Below are positions 39,232 to 49,154 of a DNA stretch of 58,292 nt, one piece after another. The DNA is taken from assembly GCA_018401235.1 (NCBI GenBank), contig JAGYLC010000004.1:1-58292 (forward strand). Direction: 5' to 3'. This DNA comes from Kiritimatiellia bacterium (GTDB lineage Bacteria; Verrucomicrobiota; Kiritimatiellia; SS1-B-03-39; UBA6053). Under the pieces are notes generated by a model, which did no database searches, was not told where the DNA came from, and saw only the letters and a program-made list of their open reading frames with translations. How positions within the stretch are numbered: the stretch's first letter is position 1; each line of letters opens with the position of its first letter. The position numbers and the translations under genes were made by a program.

Positions 39232-39275
39232 AAAGACTATTTTCAGAATGCACTTGCTTTTTGAAAATAGTCTTT
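39232..39275. promoter_or_regulatory. 14-bp perfect inverted repeat upstream of recA
   Basis: AAAGACTATTTTCA(39232-39245) - 16 nt - TGAAAATAGTCTTT(39262-39275). Confidence 0.7.
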
Positions 39276-39313
39276 TATACATGTGTATATACTGCAACCA
39301 ATAAGGATTCGAC

Positions 39314-40348
39314 ATGGCAACTAAAAAGAAAAAAGAAGATGGACCCACCGGAAATCTAGATACTCTGATTTCCCAAATCACCAAGCAATTTGGGGAAGGC
39401 TCGATTATGAAGCTGGGGGAGGACGAAATCAACTCCCGCAAAGTTCCAAGCATTTCCACTGGGGCCCTGACCTTGAATATTGCACTGGGTATAGGCGGGG
39501 TTCCCCGGGGACGGGTAGTGGAGATTTTCGGTCCCGAGTCCTCCGGGAAAACCACCTTGATGCTGCATATCGTGGCTAATGCCATGAAGGCGGGCGGATC
39601 CTGCGCGTTTATTGACACGGAGCACGCGCTCGACCCGACCTATGCCCAGAAAATCGGGGTGGACTTGGACAATTTACTGGTTTCCCAACCCGATTCGGGT
39701 GAAGAGGCTCTGAATATTTGTGAAGCTCTGGTTAAATCCGGTGAGTTGGATGTGGTGGTACTCGACTCGGTGGCGGCCTTGGCACCCAAAGCCGAGCTGG
39801 ATGGGGAAATGGGTCAGAGTCACGTGGGCTTGCAGGCGCGTCTGATGTCGCAGGCCTTGCGTAAATTAACCAGTGCCATTAACCGCTCCAAGACCTGCGT
39901 ACTCTTCACCAACCAGATTCGCGAAAAGGTGGGCGTGATGTTCGGCAGTCCGGAAACCACTCCCGGTGGCCGTGCCCTGAAATTCTATGCGTCCGTTCGA
40001 TTGGATATACGCCGCATTGCCACCATTAAAGATAATGCCGGAGTGGCCGTGGGAAGCCGCGCCCGGGTGAAGGTGGTGAAAAACAAAGTGGCTCCTCCTT
40101 TCACGGAGGCCGAATTCGATATTCTGTACGCGGAAGGAATCAGTTGGGAGGGTTCGATCCTGGATCAGGCCATGGACCTCAATCTCATTGAGCGTCGTGG
40201 CTCCTGGCTATCGCTTGATGGTACCCAACTGGGGCAGGGGCGCGATGCCGCCCGGGAAGTGCTGCGGGATAATCTGGAGATGCAGCAACAACTGATCGAC
40301 AGAGTCTACGCTGCGATTGAAGAAAAGAAAACCGCCGGTAAAAAATAA
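39314..40348 (+). CDS. recA: recombinase A
   Basis: [36 protein letters not shown]. Confidence 0.98.
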   Translation: MATKKKKEDGPTGNLDTLISQITKQFGEGSIMKLGEDEINSRKVPSISTGALTLNIALGIGGVPRGRVVEIFGPESSGKTTLMLHIVANAMKAGGSCAFIDTEHALDPTYAQKIGVDLDNLLVSQPDSGEEALNICEALVKSGELDVVVLDSVAALAPKAELDGEMGQSHVGLQARLMSQALRKLTSAINRSKTCVLFTNQIREKVGVMFGSPETTPGGRALKFYASVRLDIRRIATIKDNAGVAVGSRARVKVVKNKVAPPFTEAEFDILYAEGISWEGSILDQAMDLNLIERRGSWLSLDGTQLGQGRDAAREVLRDNLEMQQQLIDRVYAAIEEKKTAGKK

Positions 40349-40350
40349 AG

Positions 40351-41484
40351 TTAGATACTCTCCAATGCCCATTGGCACTCTGCAATCATGTTGCCGGTGA
40401 TGGAATTTCCTGCTTGAATTGACTCCGGCAAGATGTTGAAGGTGTAGGTTTCTACTTCCAGATGACGGCAGTTGGATGCACGCAGGGCTTGCCAAAATCC
40501 CCGAGTCAGGGTGTGTCGGGTGCTGCGGAGATCGGTGCTCCCCGGCCAATGAAGAGGAACGTGGGCGTGAATGCGGAGGCATCCCGCATCCAGATCAGGT
40601 GAGTGGAGCCAATCGGGTATGTCCCTCCAGGATCGACCGGTGGATGATTTCACCTGATGCAGATACACCCCGTCATCGAACTCGCGTAGGCCTTCGGGAT
40701 CGATCTCCCGGGCATCACACTCCAGAGCGGCGCTTATCTGCACTTTGGACAGGCGGATTCCGGCTTGCTCCAACTGCCGCAGGCTGGCTTCCGGGTTTTC
40801 GAATTGCATGGCCACGTGGCAGGTGTCCATACAAACTCCGATGTGACGCCGGACCAGGGGTTCACCCGCTCCGGCAGCCGCGTATAACTTCTCAAAAAAG
40901 GCAATGGCTTCGTCCGTGGTTTCCAGCAGGCAGTCCGGTTCCGGTTCCAGGCCCAGGTGTAATTCGGTTCCGGTTTCTGCTTCGATGCGTCCGAGGTGCT
41001 TGGCTATAGTAAGTAGGTGGTGGATTTGCGCGTGGGATTCAGATGGGGAGGGCTCGGGTTTGAATTTGTATCCGAGGGGGACCGTGCTGATCGATCCGGC
41101 GACACCATCCGGGAGCAGGGCCGCCAGTTGATCAAACAGGTCACAGGTATAAGATGCGCGACCAGGATTTGACCAGTCGGGAAGGTACACATTCTCTTTT
41201 ACCCGGGTGTGATGAAATGCACCGTAGGGAAATCCATTGATCGTGTAGGCGTAACAGCCCGCCTGCTCCAAATCCTGTTTAAAACGATCAAGCTGTCCGG
41301 GTTCTTTCAGATCGATGGACGCCTGATGAGCGATGCGCAGCCCCAGACCGAAAGGGGCATCGGGGCTAAGAGCCTGTTTGATTTCCGGAATCTGATTTCG
41401 CAGGACCTGCCGCACGTCCTCCAAAGATTCACCGGGGTGGACATTGAGGCAGTAACTTAAATGACGATTTTGACTTAGTTGCAT
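40351..41484 (-). CDS. eboE: metabolite traffic protein EboE-like (xylose isomerase-like TIM barrel)
   Basis: HLSYCLNVHPGESLEDV...LSPDAPFGLGLRIA...TINGFPYGAFH...VKENVYLPDWSNPGRASYT...GSISTVPLGYKF...LHLGLEPEPDCLLE. Confidence 0.88.
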   Translation of the reverse strand: MQLSQNRHLSYCLNVHPGESLEDVRQVLRNQIPEIKQALSPDAPFGLGLRIAHQASIDLKEPGQLDRFKQDLEQAGCYAYTINGFPYGAFHHTRVKENVYLPDWSNPGRASYTCDLFDQLAALLPDGVAGSISTVPLGYKFKPEPSPSESHAQIHHLLTIAKHLGRIEAETGTELHLGLEPEPDCLLETTDEAIAFFEKLYAAAGAGEPLVRRHIGVCMDTCHVAMQFENPEASLRQLEQAGIRLSKVQISAALECDAREIDPEGLREFDDGVYLHQVKSSTGRSWRDIPDWLHSPDLDAGCLRIHAHVPLHWPGSTDLRSTRHTLTRGFWQALRASNCRHLEVETYTFNILPESIQAGNSITGNMIAECQWALESI

Positions 41485-42644
41485 GGTGACATCTGCAGGG
41501 CTTGAATTTCCTCGTCCAGCCAGCCCGAATTTAGTTCGTGTATTTCGCGAATGGAGCCGATGGGAGCGGGGAGGGAGAGGGTCAGTCGCCCGCCCAGGTG
41601 TTCGCGGAATTCCTCGAGCCCCTGCAGCACCTGCAGAGAGCCGTCACCCAGGCGTTGGGTGAGTTCGGGAGGTGACAGATCAAAGCCACAGGTGAGAAGG
41701 GCTTGTTTGAGTGCGGAGACCTGATCCGACTCGATCCATCCCATGCGGGCCGCGTAGGCGGAATCGAGCACAATACCAATAGCCACCGCGTGGCCGTGAC
41801 TGATTCGATAATTGCTGATGGATTCCAGTTTGTGCGCCGACCAGTGCCCGAAATCAAGCGGACGCGCGGATCCCAGTTCAAAAGGATCGCCGCTGGTGGC
41901 GATATGTTCAAGATGCAGTTCGGCGCAGCGAATGATTAATCGCTGCATGGCTGCGGCTTCCCGGCGTCCCAGGGCCGGTGCCAGTTCCAGTAATTCGTTG
42001 AAAAAGGCGGCATCTTTGATCATGGCTACCTTAAAGGCTTCGGAAATTCCATCGCGCCAGCTTTGATCGTTCAACCCCTCCAGAAGAGAAAAGTCATTAA
42101 TCACCGCATATGGAGGGGCGAATACGCCAATGGTATTTTTGCCTCCATGCAGGTTCATACCGTTTTTTACTCCGATCCCTGCATCATTTTGAGCGAGGGT
42201 GGTGCTGGGCATCCGAATCAGGCGCAGTCCCCGGTGTACCAGCGAGGCTGCAAATCCAACCGCATCCAGCACCGCCCCGCCGCCAATCACCAGCACAAAG
42301 CTGTGACGGCAAAGGTGATAGGCCAGCATTTGATCCACCAGACTCATAAGGAGGCGGTAGTCGTTTTTCAGCGCCTCGCCACCGGGAACAATTTCGGGTG
42401 GGCGGACTAAATGAACATACTCTGAATGGGAGTCAAACCAATGGGAGACGCGGTTTAAAAGTGCAGGAAAGGCATCGGCCACTCCGGAATCGACCACGAC
42501 CATCACGTTTACAGGGGATGTACCGGTAGTTGGAATCAACGAAAGTAACTGATCGTTGTTTTCCGAAAAAACATTGTGGGTGAACAAAACCGGATACTGA
42601 AAATCAACGGAAAAGGATTGCGAAAATGTGGTATGGGAACTCAT
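41475..42644 (-). CDS. eboD: EboD-like 3-dehydroquinate synthase paralog
   Basis: FSVDFQYPVLFTHNVF N-terminus; VIGGGAVLDAVGFAASLVHRGLRLIRMPSTTLAQNDAGIGVKNGMN; DFGHWSAHKLE; overlaps eboE by 10 bp. Confidence 0.85.
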   Translation of the reverse strand: MSSHTTFSQSFSVDFQYPVLFTHNVFSENNDQLLSLIPTTGTSPVNVMVVVDSGVADAFPALLNRVSHWFDSHSEYVHLVRPPEIVPGGEALKNDYRLLMSLVDQMLAYHLCRHSFVLVIGGGAVLDAVGFAASLVHRGLRLIRMPSTTLAQNDAGIGVKNGMNLHGGKNTIGVFAPPYAVINDFSLLEGLNDQSWRDGISEAFKVAMIKDAAFFNELLELAPALGRREAAAMQRLIIRCAELHLEHIATSGDPFELGSARPLDFGHWSAHKLESISNYRISHGHAVAIGIVLDSAYAARMGWIESDQVSALKQALLTCGFDLSPPELTQRLGDGSLQVLQGLEEFREHLGGRLTLSLPAPIGSIREIHELNSGWLDEEIQALQMSPCN

Positions 42645-42861
42645 GGCCCCAGCATACAGCAATTAGGACGATTTGTTTAGAAATCAGTTCTAAAAAAACA
42701 AGGGAGATAAGCGCAGGCCCCTTTATTGGAGGGAATAGCCGATGCCCGAACCTGAAATCGTCTCTCTTTGACCTCTAAACAAAACAATATACTCTACCCA
42801 TAGAAACATAACGGAACCATTCATTGTGTATGATAGATATAATAGTTTTACCGTTTGAAGA

Positions 42862-45800
42862 TCACAACTCCAGCAATTCACGAACATCCTGCCAGTCCAA
42901 GCGCTCCATGACCACCTCGTCGCCCTCCAGGGCTGCTTCGATGAGCCCCCTTTTTTCGTCCTGCATGCGCACGACTTTGGCCTCGACGGTTCCGCGGGTG
43001 ATGAGCTTCATGGCGTACACGGTTTTTTCCTGCCCGATGCGGTGGGCGCGATCGGTGGCCTGATCCTCCACCGCCGGATTCCACCAGGGATCGAAGTGGA
43101 TGACCACATCGGCACCGGTAAGGTTGAGTCCGGTTCCGCCGGCTTTGAGGCTGATCAGGAAGACGGGTAAATCCTCGCGTTCATTGAAGTCGTGCACCAA
43201 CGCCTGGCGGTTTTGGGTGGAACCGTCCAGATAGGCATACTCCACTCCTTTGGCATCCAGGGTCTCTTTGAGAATCGCCAGCATGGAGGTAAACTGACTG
43301 AACACCAGCACCCGGTGTCCGCCGTCGATGATTTCGTCAAGCAATTCCATAAACACCTCTACTTTTCCGCTCTGACCGCTTTCCGCCGGGGCCTTGGTGA
43401 TCAGCGAAGGATGTCCGCAAATTTGGCGCAGCCGCATCAGTCCCTGCAATACCGCGAGCTTGGACCGACCCTGTTCGGCCTCGGCCTTTACTTGGGCGTT
43501 CACTTCATCGTACAATTGACGCTGCAGGTCACTCAAATCGCAATAGACCCGCCGTTCCAGTCGGGGAGGAAGATCCTTGGCTACATCCTGCTTCAATCGG
43601 CGCAGCAGGAAGGGCTTGAGCTTGCGCCGCAACAGGTGAAGTGCGGTGGTGGAGCCGGCCCCGCCGGATTCGATCAGGGAGGAAAAGCGCTTTTTGAAGT
43701 CAGCGGCGGAGCCCAGATAGCCCGGCATCAGAAAATCCATCAGCGACCACAAATCACGCACCTGATTTTCCATCGGAGTGCCGCTCAACACCAATCGGCA
43801 TCCAGCCCGCAGTTGCTTGGCGGCCTTGGCGTTCTGAGTGCCGGGGTTTTTGATGTGCTGAGCTTCGTCGAGAATCACCGCCGACCAGTCCACCGCTTCG
43901 GCCTGCTTCAAATCCCGTCGCAACAGCGCATAAGAGATCACCACCAGGTTTTGCTCATCCACCTGTTTCCATAAATCCGCTCTTTTGGCACCGATGATAG
44001 CCATAGACCGGAATTCCGGTATAAAGCGATCGGCTTCCTCCACCCAGTTTTCAACCAGGGAGGAGGGGCAGACCACCAGGGCAGGTCCTGAAAAGTCGGA
44101 TTTTAAACGTGCAAGCGACAGCCAGGCCAAGGTTTGCAGGGTTTTACCCAGCCCCATATCGTCCGCCAAAATGCCGCCGTAATTTCCTTTTTCCATCAGA
44201 CGCAGCCACTGTACCCCGGTCAACTGATAAGGACGGAGGGTTTGTTCAAGCAGTGGAGCGAGATCCACGGGGTCGAGACTGAGTTCCTGATTCTGGGAGG
44301 CGGCCTCCCGCATCCAGGAATCATCCCGCTGTACCGGAATATCGGTGTCGTTTTCCAGAAGGGAATTAAGATAGCCGCAGGCGCGTTTGGGAACTTGTAA
44401 GGAGCCATCCGCCGCCGGTTTGGCTTCCCGTACCGCGTCGACCAGGGCTTCGGTTTGAGACCGGGGTAATAACACGAAGCTGTCGCCGATTTGAATAAAC
44501 TCTTCTCCCTTGTCCAGTGCTTTGCGCAGGGCAGCTTCGGTGAGCTGTTCGCCTCCGGTTTCGCGAAGGGTGAGATTCATTTGGAACCAGTCCGGGGTGT
44601 CCGCTTGGTGGAATTCAATTCGGGCCAGGAGTATTCCCGCTTTGGCGGCAATGCTTTCGAGGTTTCCGCTCAATTCCACCTCCCAGCCCAGAGGTTCCAA
44701 TTCAAAGCGGACCCGGGACAAGGCGTTGAGGATGTTGGATTGCCCTTCGATGGTGCCCAGGCGGTCCCCGGAAGAGGCGGCGAAGCCCCATTTTTTCAAG
44801 CGGTAGAGGGCCTCGGATTCCGCCTCCAGATTACGGCCCCCGTAGCCCAACGGATCATCCGGATCGGGTAGACTGCATGCTTTGTCCGGGTCGGGGCCGC
44901 CCGCCAACACATCCACATCCCCGTAGCGGGCAATCAAAACCCCGCTGATAAATTGCAGGCCTCCTTTTAGACGTAACTGAAAGGGAGGACACACCGAGGC
45001 GGTGGTAAACGCGTCGTCGGGCACCCGATTGTCGACCAGCAGACGCTGTTCCAGTTCCGGGAGATCCTCTTTAAGAAAGCGCATCACCCGGGTGCGGGGA
45101 ATGCGCACGGTTCCCGAACACAAGCCCCGCAATTCGGCGGGGGGAACCGCCTCCAGGGGCCAGGCGTGCGGACCGGAGATCACCCAGCCGCTGCGGGGGG
45201 CCAGCACCAGCAGCGGAGAACTGCCGGCGGGAGGAGGGTGGGGCAGGTCCAATTTCAGGGTAACCAACAGCTCGCCGGATTTTCGGTCCAGATCCACGGT
45301 CAACATGGGCAAGACAGATTCGGAATGAAGCTGAAGCGGGGATGGCCATTCCAGAATCTTTATCGAATCGGGCGAACGAAAATCGAGAATTTGGGCAAAA
45401 TCGTCTATGGATACCGGAAAAACGGGATCGAGGGGGTTTCCGTTGATTTCTTCCAGTAAGACCAGTATTCGCTGGTCGGATTCGGTGAGTTTGAGGACTT
45501 GACCGGGGTGCAGTTGATCCGGACGGCGGACGCGTCCTTCCAATTCGAAGGAGGGAATCAGGTGAATTTCACCTTTTAGGAGTTCTTCGGACCAGTTTCG
45601 GCGCAGGCTGAGGTGTAATTGGGTGTCGACCCCGGATTCTCCCAGGCGTCGGGTGTGTTGGCGTCGTTCGGGTTCGATCCGCATGATCTGATCGATGCGG
45701 GCTTTTCGTTCCTCGAGGGGATCGGCGTTTTCGGCTCGCCAAGCCAGCATGATGGCGATGACGTGGCCACAGACCATTCCCTCCACGCGATTAACCCGGC

Positions 45801-46002
45801 AGGGGCACACATTTCGTGGAAGGCCTTGGCTGTCCAGGGTGAAGCGGCAGATTTGGGAGCGGTCCCGAATGGAGATGCGGCCTTCGAATGCGCCGTCTTT
45901 TTCAGTGTAATGCTCCACCTTGCCCGCTTCAAACCAGGCTTCGCCCTCCTGATAATAACGGGGGGAAGTCCACTTTTTCAGATCCGCAATTGATACCAGC
46001 AT
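42862..46002 (-). CDS. SNF2-family helicase with N-terminal SWIM-type zinc finger
   Basis: LADDMGLGKTLQTLAWLSLARL, DEAQHIKNP, DRAHRIGQEKTVYAMKLI; N-terminal CPCRVNRVEGMVCGHVIAI. Confidence 0.93.
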   Translation of the reverse strand: MLVSIADLKKWTSPRYYQEGEAWFEAGKVEHYTEKDGAFEGRISIRDRSQICRFTLDSQGLPRNVCPCRVNRVEGMVCGHVIAIMLAWRAENADPLEERKARIDQIMRIEPERRQHTRRLGESGVDTQLHLSLRRNWSEELLKGEIHLIPSFELEGRVRRPDQLHPGQVLKLTESDQRILVLLEEINGNPLDPVFPVSIDDFAQILDFRSPDSIKILEWPSPLQLHSESVLPMLTVDLDRKSGELLVTLKLDLPHPPPAGSSPLLVLAPRSGWVISGPHAWPLEAVPPAELRGLCSGTVRIPRTRVMRFLKEDLPELEQRLLVDNRVPDDAFTTASVCPPFQLRLKGGLQFISGVLIARYGDVDVLAGGPDPDKACSLPDPDDPLGYGGRNLEAESEALYRLKKWGFAASSGDRLGTIEGQSNILNALSRVRFELEPLGWEVELSGNLESIAAKAGILLARIEFHQADTPDWFQMNLTLRETGGEQLTEAALRKALDKGEEFIQIGDSFVLLPRSQTEALVDAVREAKPAADGSLQVPKRACGYLNSLLENDTDIPVQRDDSWMREAASQNQELSLDPVDLAPLLEQTLRPYQLTGVQWLRLMEKGNYGGILADDMGLGKTLQTLAWLSLARLKSDFSGPALVVCPSSLVENWVEEADRFIPEFRSMAIIGAKRADLWKQVDEQNLVVISYALLRRDLKQAEAVDWSAVILDEAQHIKNPGTQNAKAAKQLRAGCRLVLSGTPMENQVRDLWSLMDFLMPGYLGSAADFKKRFSSLIESGGAGSTTALHLLRRKLKPFLLRRLKQDVAKDLPPRLERRVYCDLSDLQRQLYDEVNAQVKAEAEQGRSKLAVLQGLMRLRQICGHPSLITKAPAESGQSGKVEVFMELLDEIIDGGHRVLVFSQFTSMLAILKETLDAKGVEYAYLDGSTQNRQALVHDFNEREDLPVFLISLKAGGTGLNLTGADVVIHFDPWWNPAVEDQATDRAHRIGQEKTVYAMKLITRGTVEAKVVRMQDEKRGLIEAALEGDEVVMERLDWQDVRELLEL

Positions 46003-46005
46003 GCG

Positions 46006-46815
46006 TTACAGATCGATGTGACCTTCAAATACATGCACAGCGGGGCCGGTGAGAGTCACGTCCTTGGGGCCTTCCGGGGTCGACTGATAATTGACTTCCA
46101 GCACGTCGCCCGAAGCGCAGGTGATCTTAACCGGGGTGGTGACCCGTCCCAGAGAGCCCGCCACCAGACCGCAGGCGACCATGCCGGTGCCGCAAGCCAG
46201 GGTTTCCGCTTCGACACCACGTTCGTAGGTGCGCACGGTCAGGCGGTCGGGTCCGGTGCATTGGATAAAGTTGACGTTGGTGCCTTTGGGCTTGAAGTGA
46301 TCATGATAGCGGATGACGGCACCGATAGTGGCAATCTCGATGGTCTGCATATCCTCCACTTCGAGGACCACGTGGGGGACACCGCTGTTGACAAAATGAT
46401 AGGGCATGGATTGGCCCTGCACATCCAGTTCCGCATTCAGTTCCAGTCCGGTCGGGGGCGTCATGGTGAGCCGAATCTGGTCGTTCCCGAGAACTTCGGC
46501 GGAGATGAGCCCGGCCACCGTATCAAAGCACATAGATTTCGGTGCGACCCCGATTTCGTGGGCGAGTCGGGCGACGCAGCGGGCACCGTTTCCGCACATT
46601 TCGACTTCATTTCCATCGGGATTATAAAAGCGCATGCGGAAATCGGCGGTTTCCGAGGGTTGAATCAGGATGACGCCTTCGGAGCCCACCCCGTATTTCG
46701 GGGAGGCTAGACGGTGAATCAGGGGGTGGTCCTGATCGGGAAAGGTCTGCTTCCTGTCGTCAATGAGAATAAAGTCATTACCGGCGCCGTGCATTTTCCA
46801 AAAAGAGGTTTTCAT
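46006..46815 (-). CDS. dapF: diaminopimelate epimerase
   Basis: KMHGAGNDFILID, YNPDGNEVEMCGNGARCVAR, ETLACGTGMVACGLVA. Confidence 0.95.
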   Translation of the reverse strand: MKTSFWKMHGAGNDFILIDDRKQTFPDQDHPLIHRLASPKYGVGSEGVILIQPSETADFRMRFYNPDGNEVEMCGNGARCVARLAHEIGVAPKSMCFDTVAGLISAEVLGNDQIRLTMTPPTGLELNAELDVQGQSMPYHFVNSGVPHVVLEVEDMQTIEIATIGAVIRYHDHFKPKGTNVNFIQCTGPDRLTVRTYERGVEAETLACGTGMVACGLVAGSLGRVTTPVKITCASGDVLEVNYQSTPEGPKDVTLTGPAVHVFEGHIDL

Positions 46816-46939
46816 AAGGAGTTGGTTGTGGATGATTTCAGGGGTAAGTTCAATTCCAATGATGAAAAATCTTAAGCTTGGATTTCTGCCGTTAAGAAGA
46901 AGGAACTTCGAATTCCAGTTCCAAAGATCCTCCCAGACC

Positions 46940-46959
46940 GACAGACAGGAATGTCTGTC
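46940..46959. repeat. short perfect palindrome, REP-like
   Basis: GACAGACA ggaa TGTCTGTC directly adjoining the nhaA stop codon. Confidence 0.6.
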
Positions 46960-48264
46960 TCACTGTTCTTGTTTCGCCGGAGCCAGGCCGAACCAGGTGA
47001 GGGGGGTGCCGATGAGCATGGCGGTGATGGAGGCGGCCAGGATGCCCAGTTTGGCTTCTTCCAGATTGAGACTGCCGGGGACAAACGCGAGCACGGAGAT
47101 GAACAGGGACATGGTGAAGCCGAGGCCTGCAAGGTAACTGACACCAATCATGGCCTTCCAGTTGACCTCGCTGGGAAGGTGGGCCCAGCCCTTGGCGACC
47201 GCGATGCGGCAGGCGAGCAGCACCCCCAGCGGTTTTCCCATCACCAGGCCAAAATAAATGCCCATCACGTGGGGTTCGAAGATCAGAGACCAATTGAGGT
47301 GGGTGGGGAGGTGGACTCCGGCGTTAAAAAACGCGAACAGGGGCATAATTACAAAGCCTACCCAGGGGTGCAGAAAGTGTTCAAAGCGGTAGAGGGGACC
47401 CTCCACGTTTCGGATGACCCGGGAGAGGGCATCCAGGTGATGTTCTTTGAGGTCGAAATCGTCTCCGGTAAAACTTTCCTTGAACTCCTCGTTGATTTGC
47501 TTGAGGTTGTATTTTTGGCGCAGAGGGATAGTCATAGCCATGATCACCCCGGCAATGGTGGAATGGATGCCCGATTCCAGCATGAAATACCAGCACCCCA
47601 TGCAGAACGCGGCGTAGACCACGCCCCGGCTTCCGTTCATTTTTGCGTAAATAAAACTTCCGGCCACAAACAGCAGCGAGAGCAGCAGCGCGGTTAACTG
47701 AAAATTTTCGGTGTAGAAGAGGGCGATCACCAGGATCGCTCCCAAATCGTCGACGATGGCGAGGGATGTGACAAACACCTTCAGGGAGAGCGGCACCCGG
47801 CTGCCTAATACACTGAGCACTCCAACCACAAAGGCAATATCGGTGGCCATGGGGACTCCCCAGCCGCCGCGGGTTTCGGGCGCCAACAGATTGAACAAAG
47901 AATAAATCAGAGCAGGCACCACCATTCCCCCAATGGCCGCGTAGACGGCCAGGGCCGCTTTGCGGGGGTCGGAGAGTTCTCCCACCAGCACCTCCCGCTT
48001 GATTTCAAGCCCCACCAGGAAAAAAAAGAGGACCATCAATCCTTCGTTTACCCAGTGGTTGATGTCCAGATCCAGTTGCCATTCTCCAAATGACACGCTC
48101 AAGTGGGTATGGCTGAGCTGATTGTAGATTTCCCAGTAAGTACTATTGGCTAGAAAAAACGCAAATCCCGATACCAGCAGCAACACAACTCCGCTGGCGG
48201 TTTGACTGTGCAGAAACGAGGAAAATACCGAGTCCTGATGGCTTTCTTTTTCGAGTAAATCCAT
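46960..48264 (-). CDS. nhaA: Na+/H+ antiporter NhaA
   Basis: GGMVVPALIYSLFN, GVPMATDIAFVVGVLSVLGSRVPLSLKVFVTSLAIVDDLGAIL. Confidence 0.95.
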   Translation of the reverse strand: MDLLEKESHQDSVFSSFLHSQTASGVVLLLVSGFAFFLANSTYWEIYNQLSHTHLSVSFGEWQLDLDINHWVNEGLMVLFFFLVGLEIKREVLVGELSDPRKAALAVYAAIGGMVVPALIYSLFNLLAPETRGGWGVPMATDIAFVVGVLSVLGSRVPLSLKVFVTSLAIVDDLGAILVIALFYTENFQLTALLLSLLFVAGSFIYAKMNGSRGVVYAAFCMGCWYFMLESGIHSTIAGVIMAMTIPLRQKYNLKQINEEFKESFTGDDFDLKEHHLDALSRVIRNVEGPLYRFEHFLHPWVGFVIMPLFAFFNAGVHLPTHLNWSLIFEPHVMGIYFGLVMGKPLGVLLACRIAVAKGWAHLPSEVNWKAMIGVSYLAGLGFTMSLFISVLAFVPGSLNLEEAKLGILAASITAMLIGTPLTWFGLAPAKQEQ

Positions 48265-48315
48265 AAAATCATCGAACCCGCAGGTTCGAGAAGAAGAGGT
48301 TGATTAGAAGTCTTC

Positions 48316-49113
48316 TTAGAAAATTCGTTCGGGTATGAAGACCACATCGCCCGCGCGCAGACTCACATCCTCCGCTTGTTCGCCTCTTCTGGCCAAGACA
48401 TTCAGGTCTACCCGAATTAATTCCACGGTATCTTCCTGCGGGTGAGGACGATAAATCCGGATAGACCCTTTGTTTGCGGACGCGGCTACGCCTCCCGCGC
48501 GTTTTACCGCCCCGCTCACGGTGAGCAGGCCGGTTGCGGGCATCGAAATGGGGCCGGGGGATGCGACATTCCCCATCATGGTGATAAATCCCCAGGGGGA
48601 TTCGCTCGGATCTTCGGGGGAACCCACGAACTGTACACTGACCAGAGGGGCCTGGTAATATTCCTTATAGGATTCCGTGAGCATTTTTTCGATGTCAAGC
48701 AGGTCCATTCCCCCCACTCGTACGTTCATCAGCAGTGGAAGCCCGATTTCTCCCGCCTGGTTAATTCGCTGGGCTTCGGTTGCCAGTTCGGCCTGGCCTT
48801 GCACCATCACCGTGACCCGAATCATCATGCCGTTGCGGATAATGCCGGAGGAACCTTCCGGAATCCAGCCCTGGGCATTGGCGGCGATATTGAAAGCGGC
48901 TATTTCCTCCTCCGTAGCGTCACCCGTGTCATTTTTGGCAATCGCTTCCTGAGCTTTTGCGACCGGGATGCGAATACGTTGAGTTTGGGTATCCGTGCTG
49001 GGCGGCAGGACGAGTTCGCTTTTCACAGGAGCGAGTAAGGACAAGAGGAGAATCGCAAGAGCTGCTTCCCACCTGAAATGGAATCCGGTATGAAGGAATG
49101 GAGCTGTTTTCAT
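48316..49113 (-). CDS. polysaccharide-export (Wza-like)/SLBB domain protein
   Basis: LTVSGAVKRAGGVAASANKGSIRIYRP...VDLNVLARRGEQAEDVSLRAGDVVFIPERIF, N-terminal signal peptide. Confidence 0.75.
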   Translation of the reverse strand: MKTAPFLHTGFHFRWEAALAILLLSLLAPVKSELVLPPSTDTQTQRIRIPVAKAQEAIAKNDTGDATEEEIAAFNIAANAQGWIPEGSSGIIRNGMMIRVTVMVQGQAELATEAQRINQAGEIGLPLLMNVRVGGMDLLDIEKMLTESYKEYYQAPLVSVQFVGSPEDPSESPWGFITMMGNVASPGPISMPATGLLTVSGAVKRAGGVAASANKGSIRIYRPHPQEDTVELIRVDLNVLARRGEQAEDVSLRAGDVVFIPERIF

Positions 49114-49154
49114 AACATGTCTGATTAAAGGTGGAGCTAAAGGTTCAATTTGAA

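Noticed and set aside
48265-48316. Ion riboswitch ahead of nhaA
   Set aside because: Only about 50 bp separates nhaA from the SLBB gene; just a 7-bp hairpin (tcgaacc-cgca-ggttcga) is present, not enough for the nhaA-I/II motifs.
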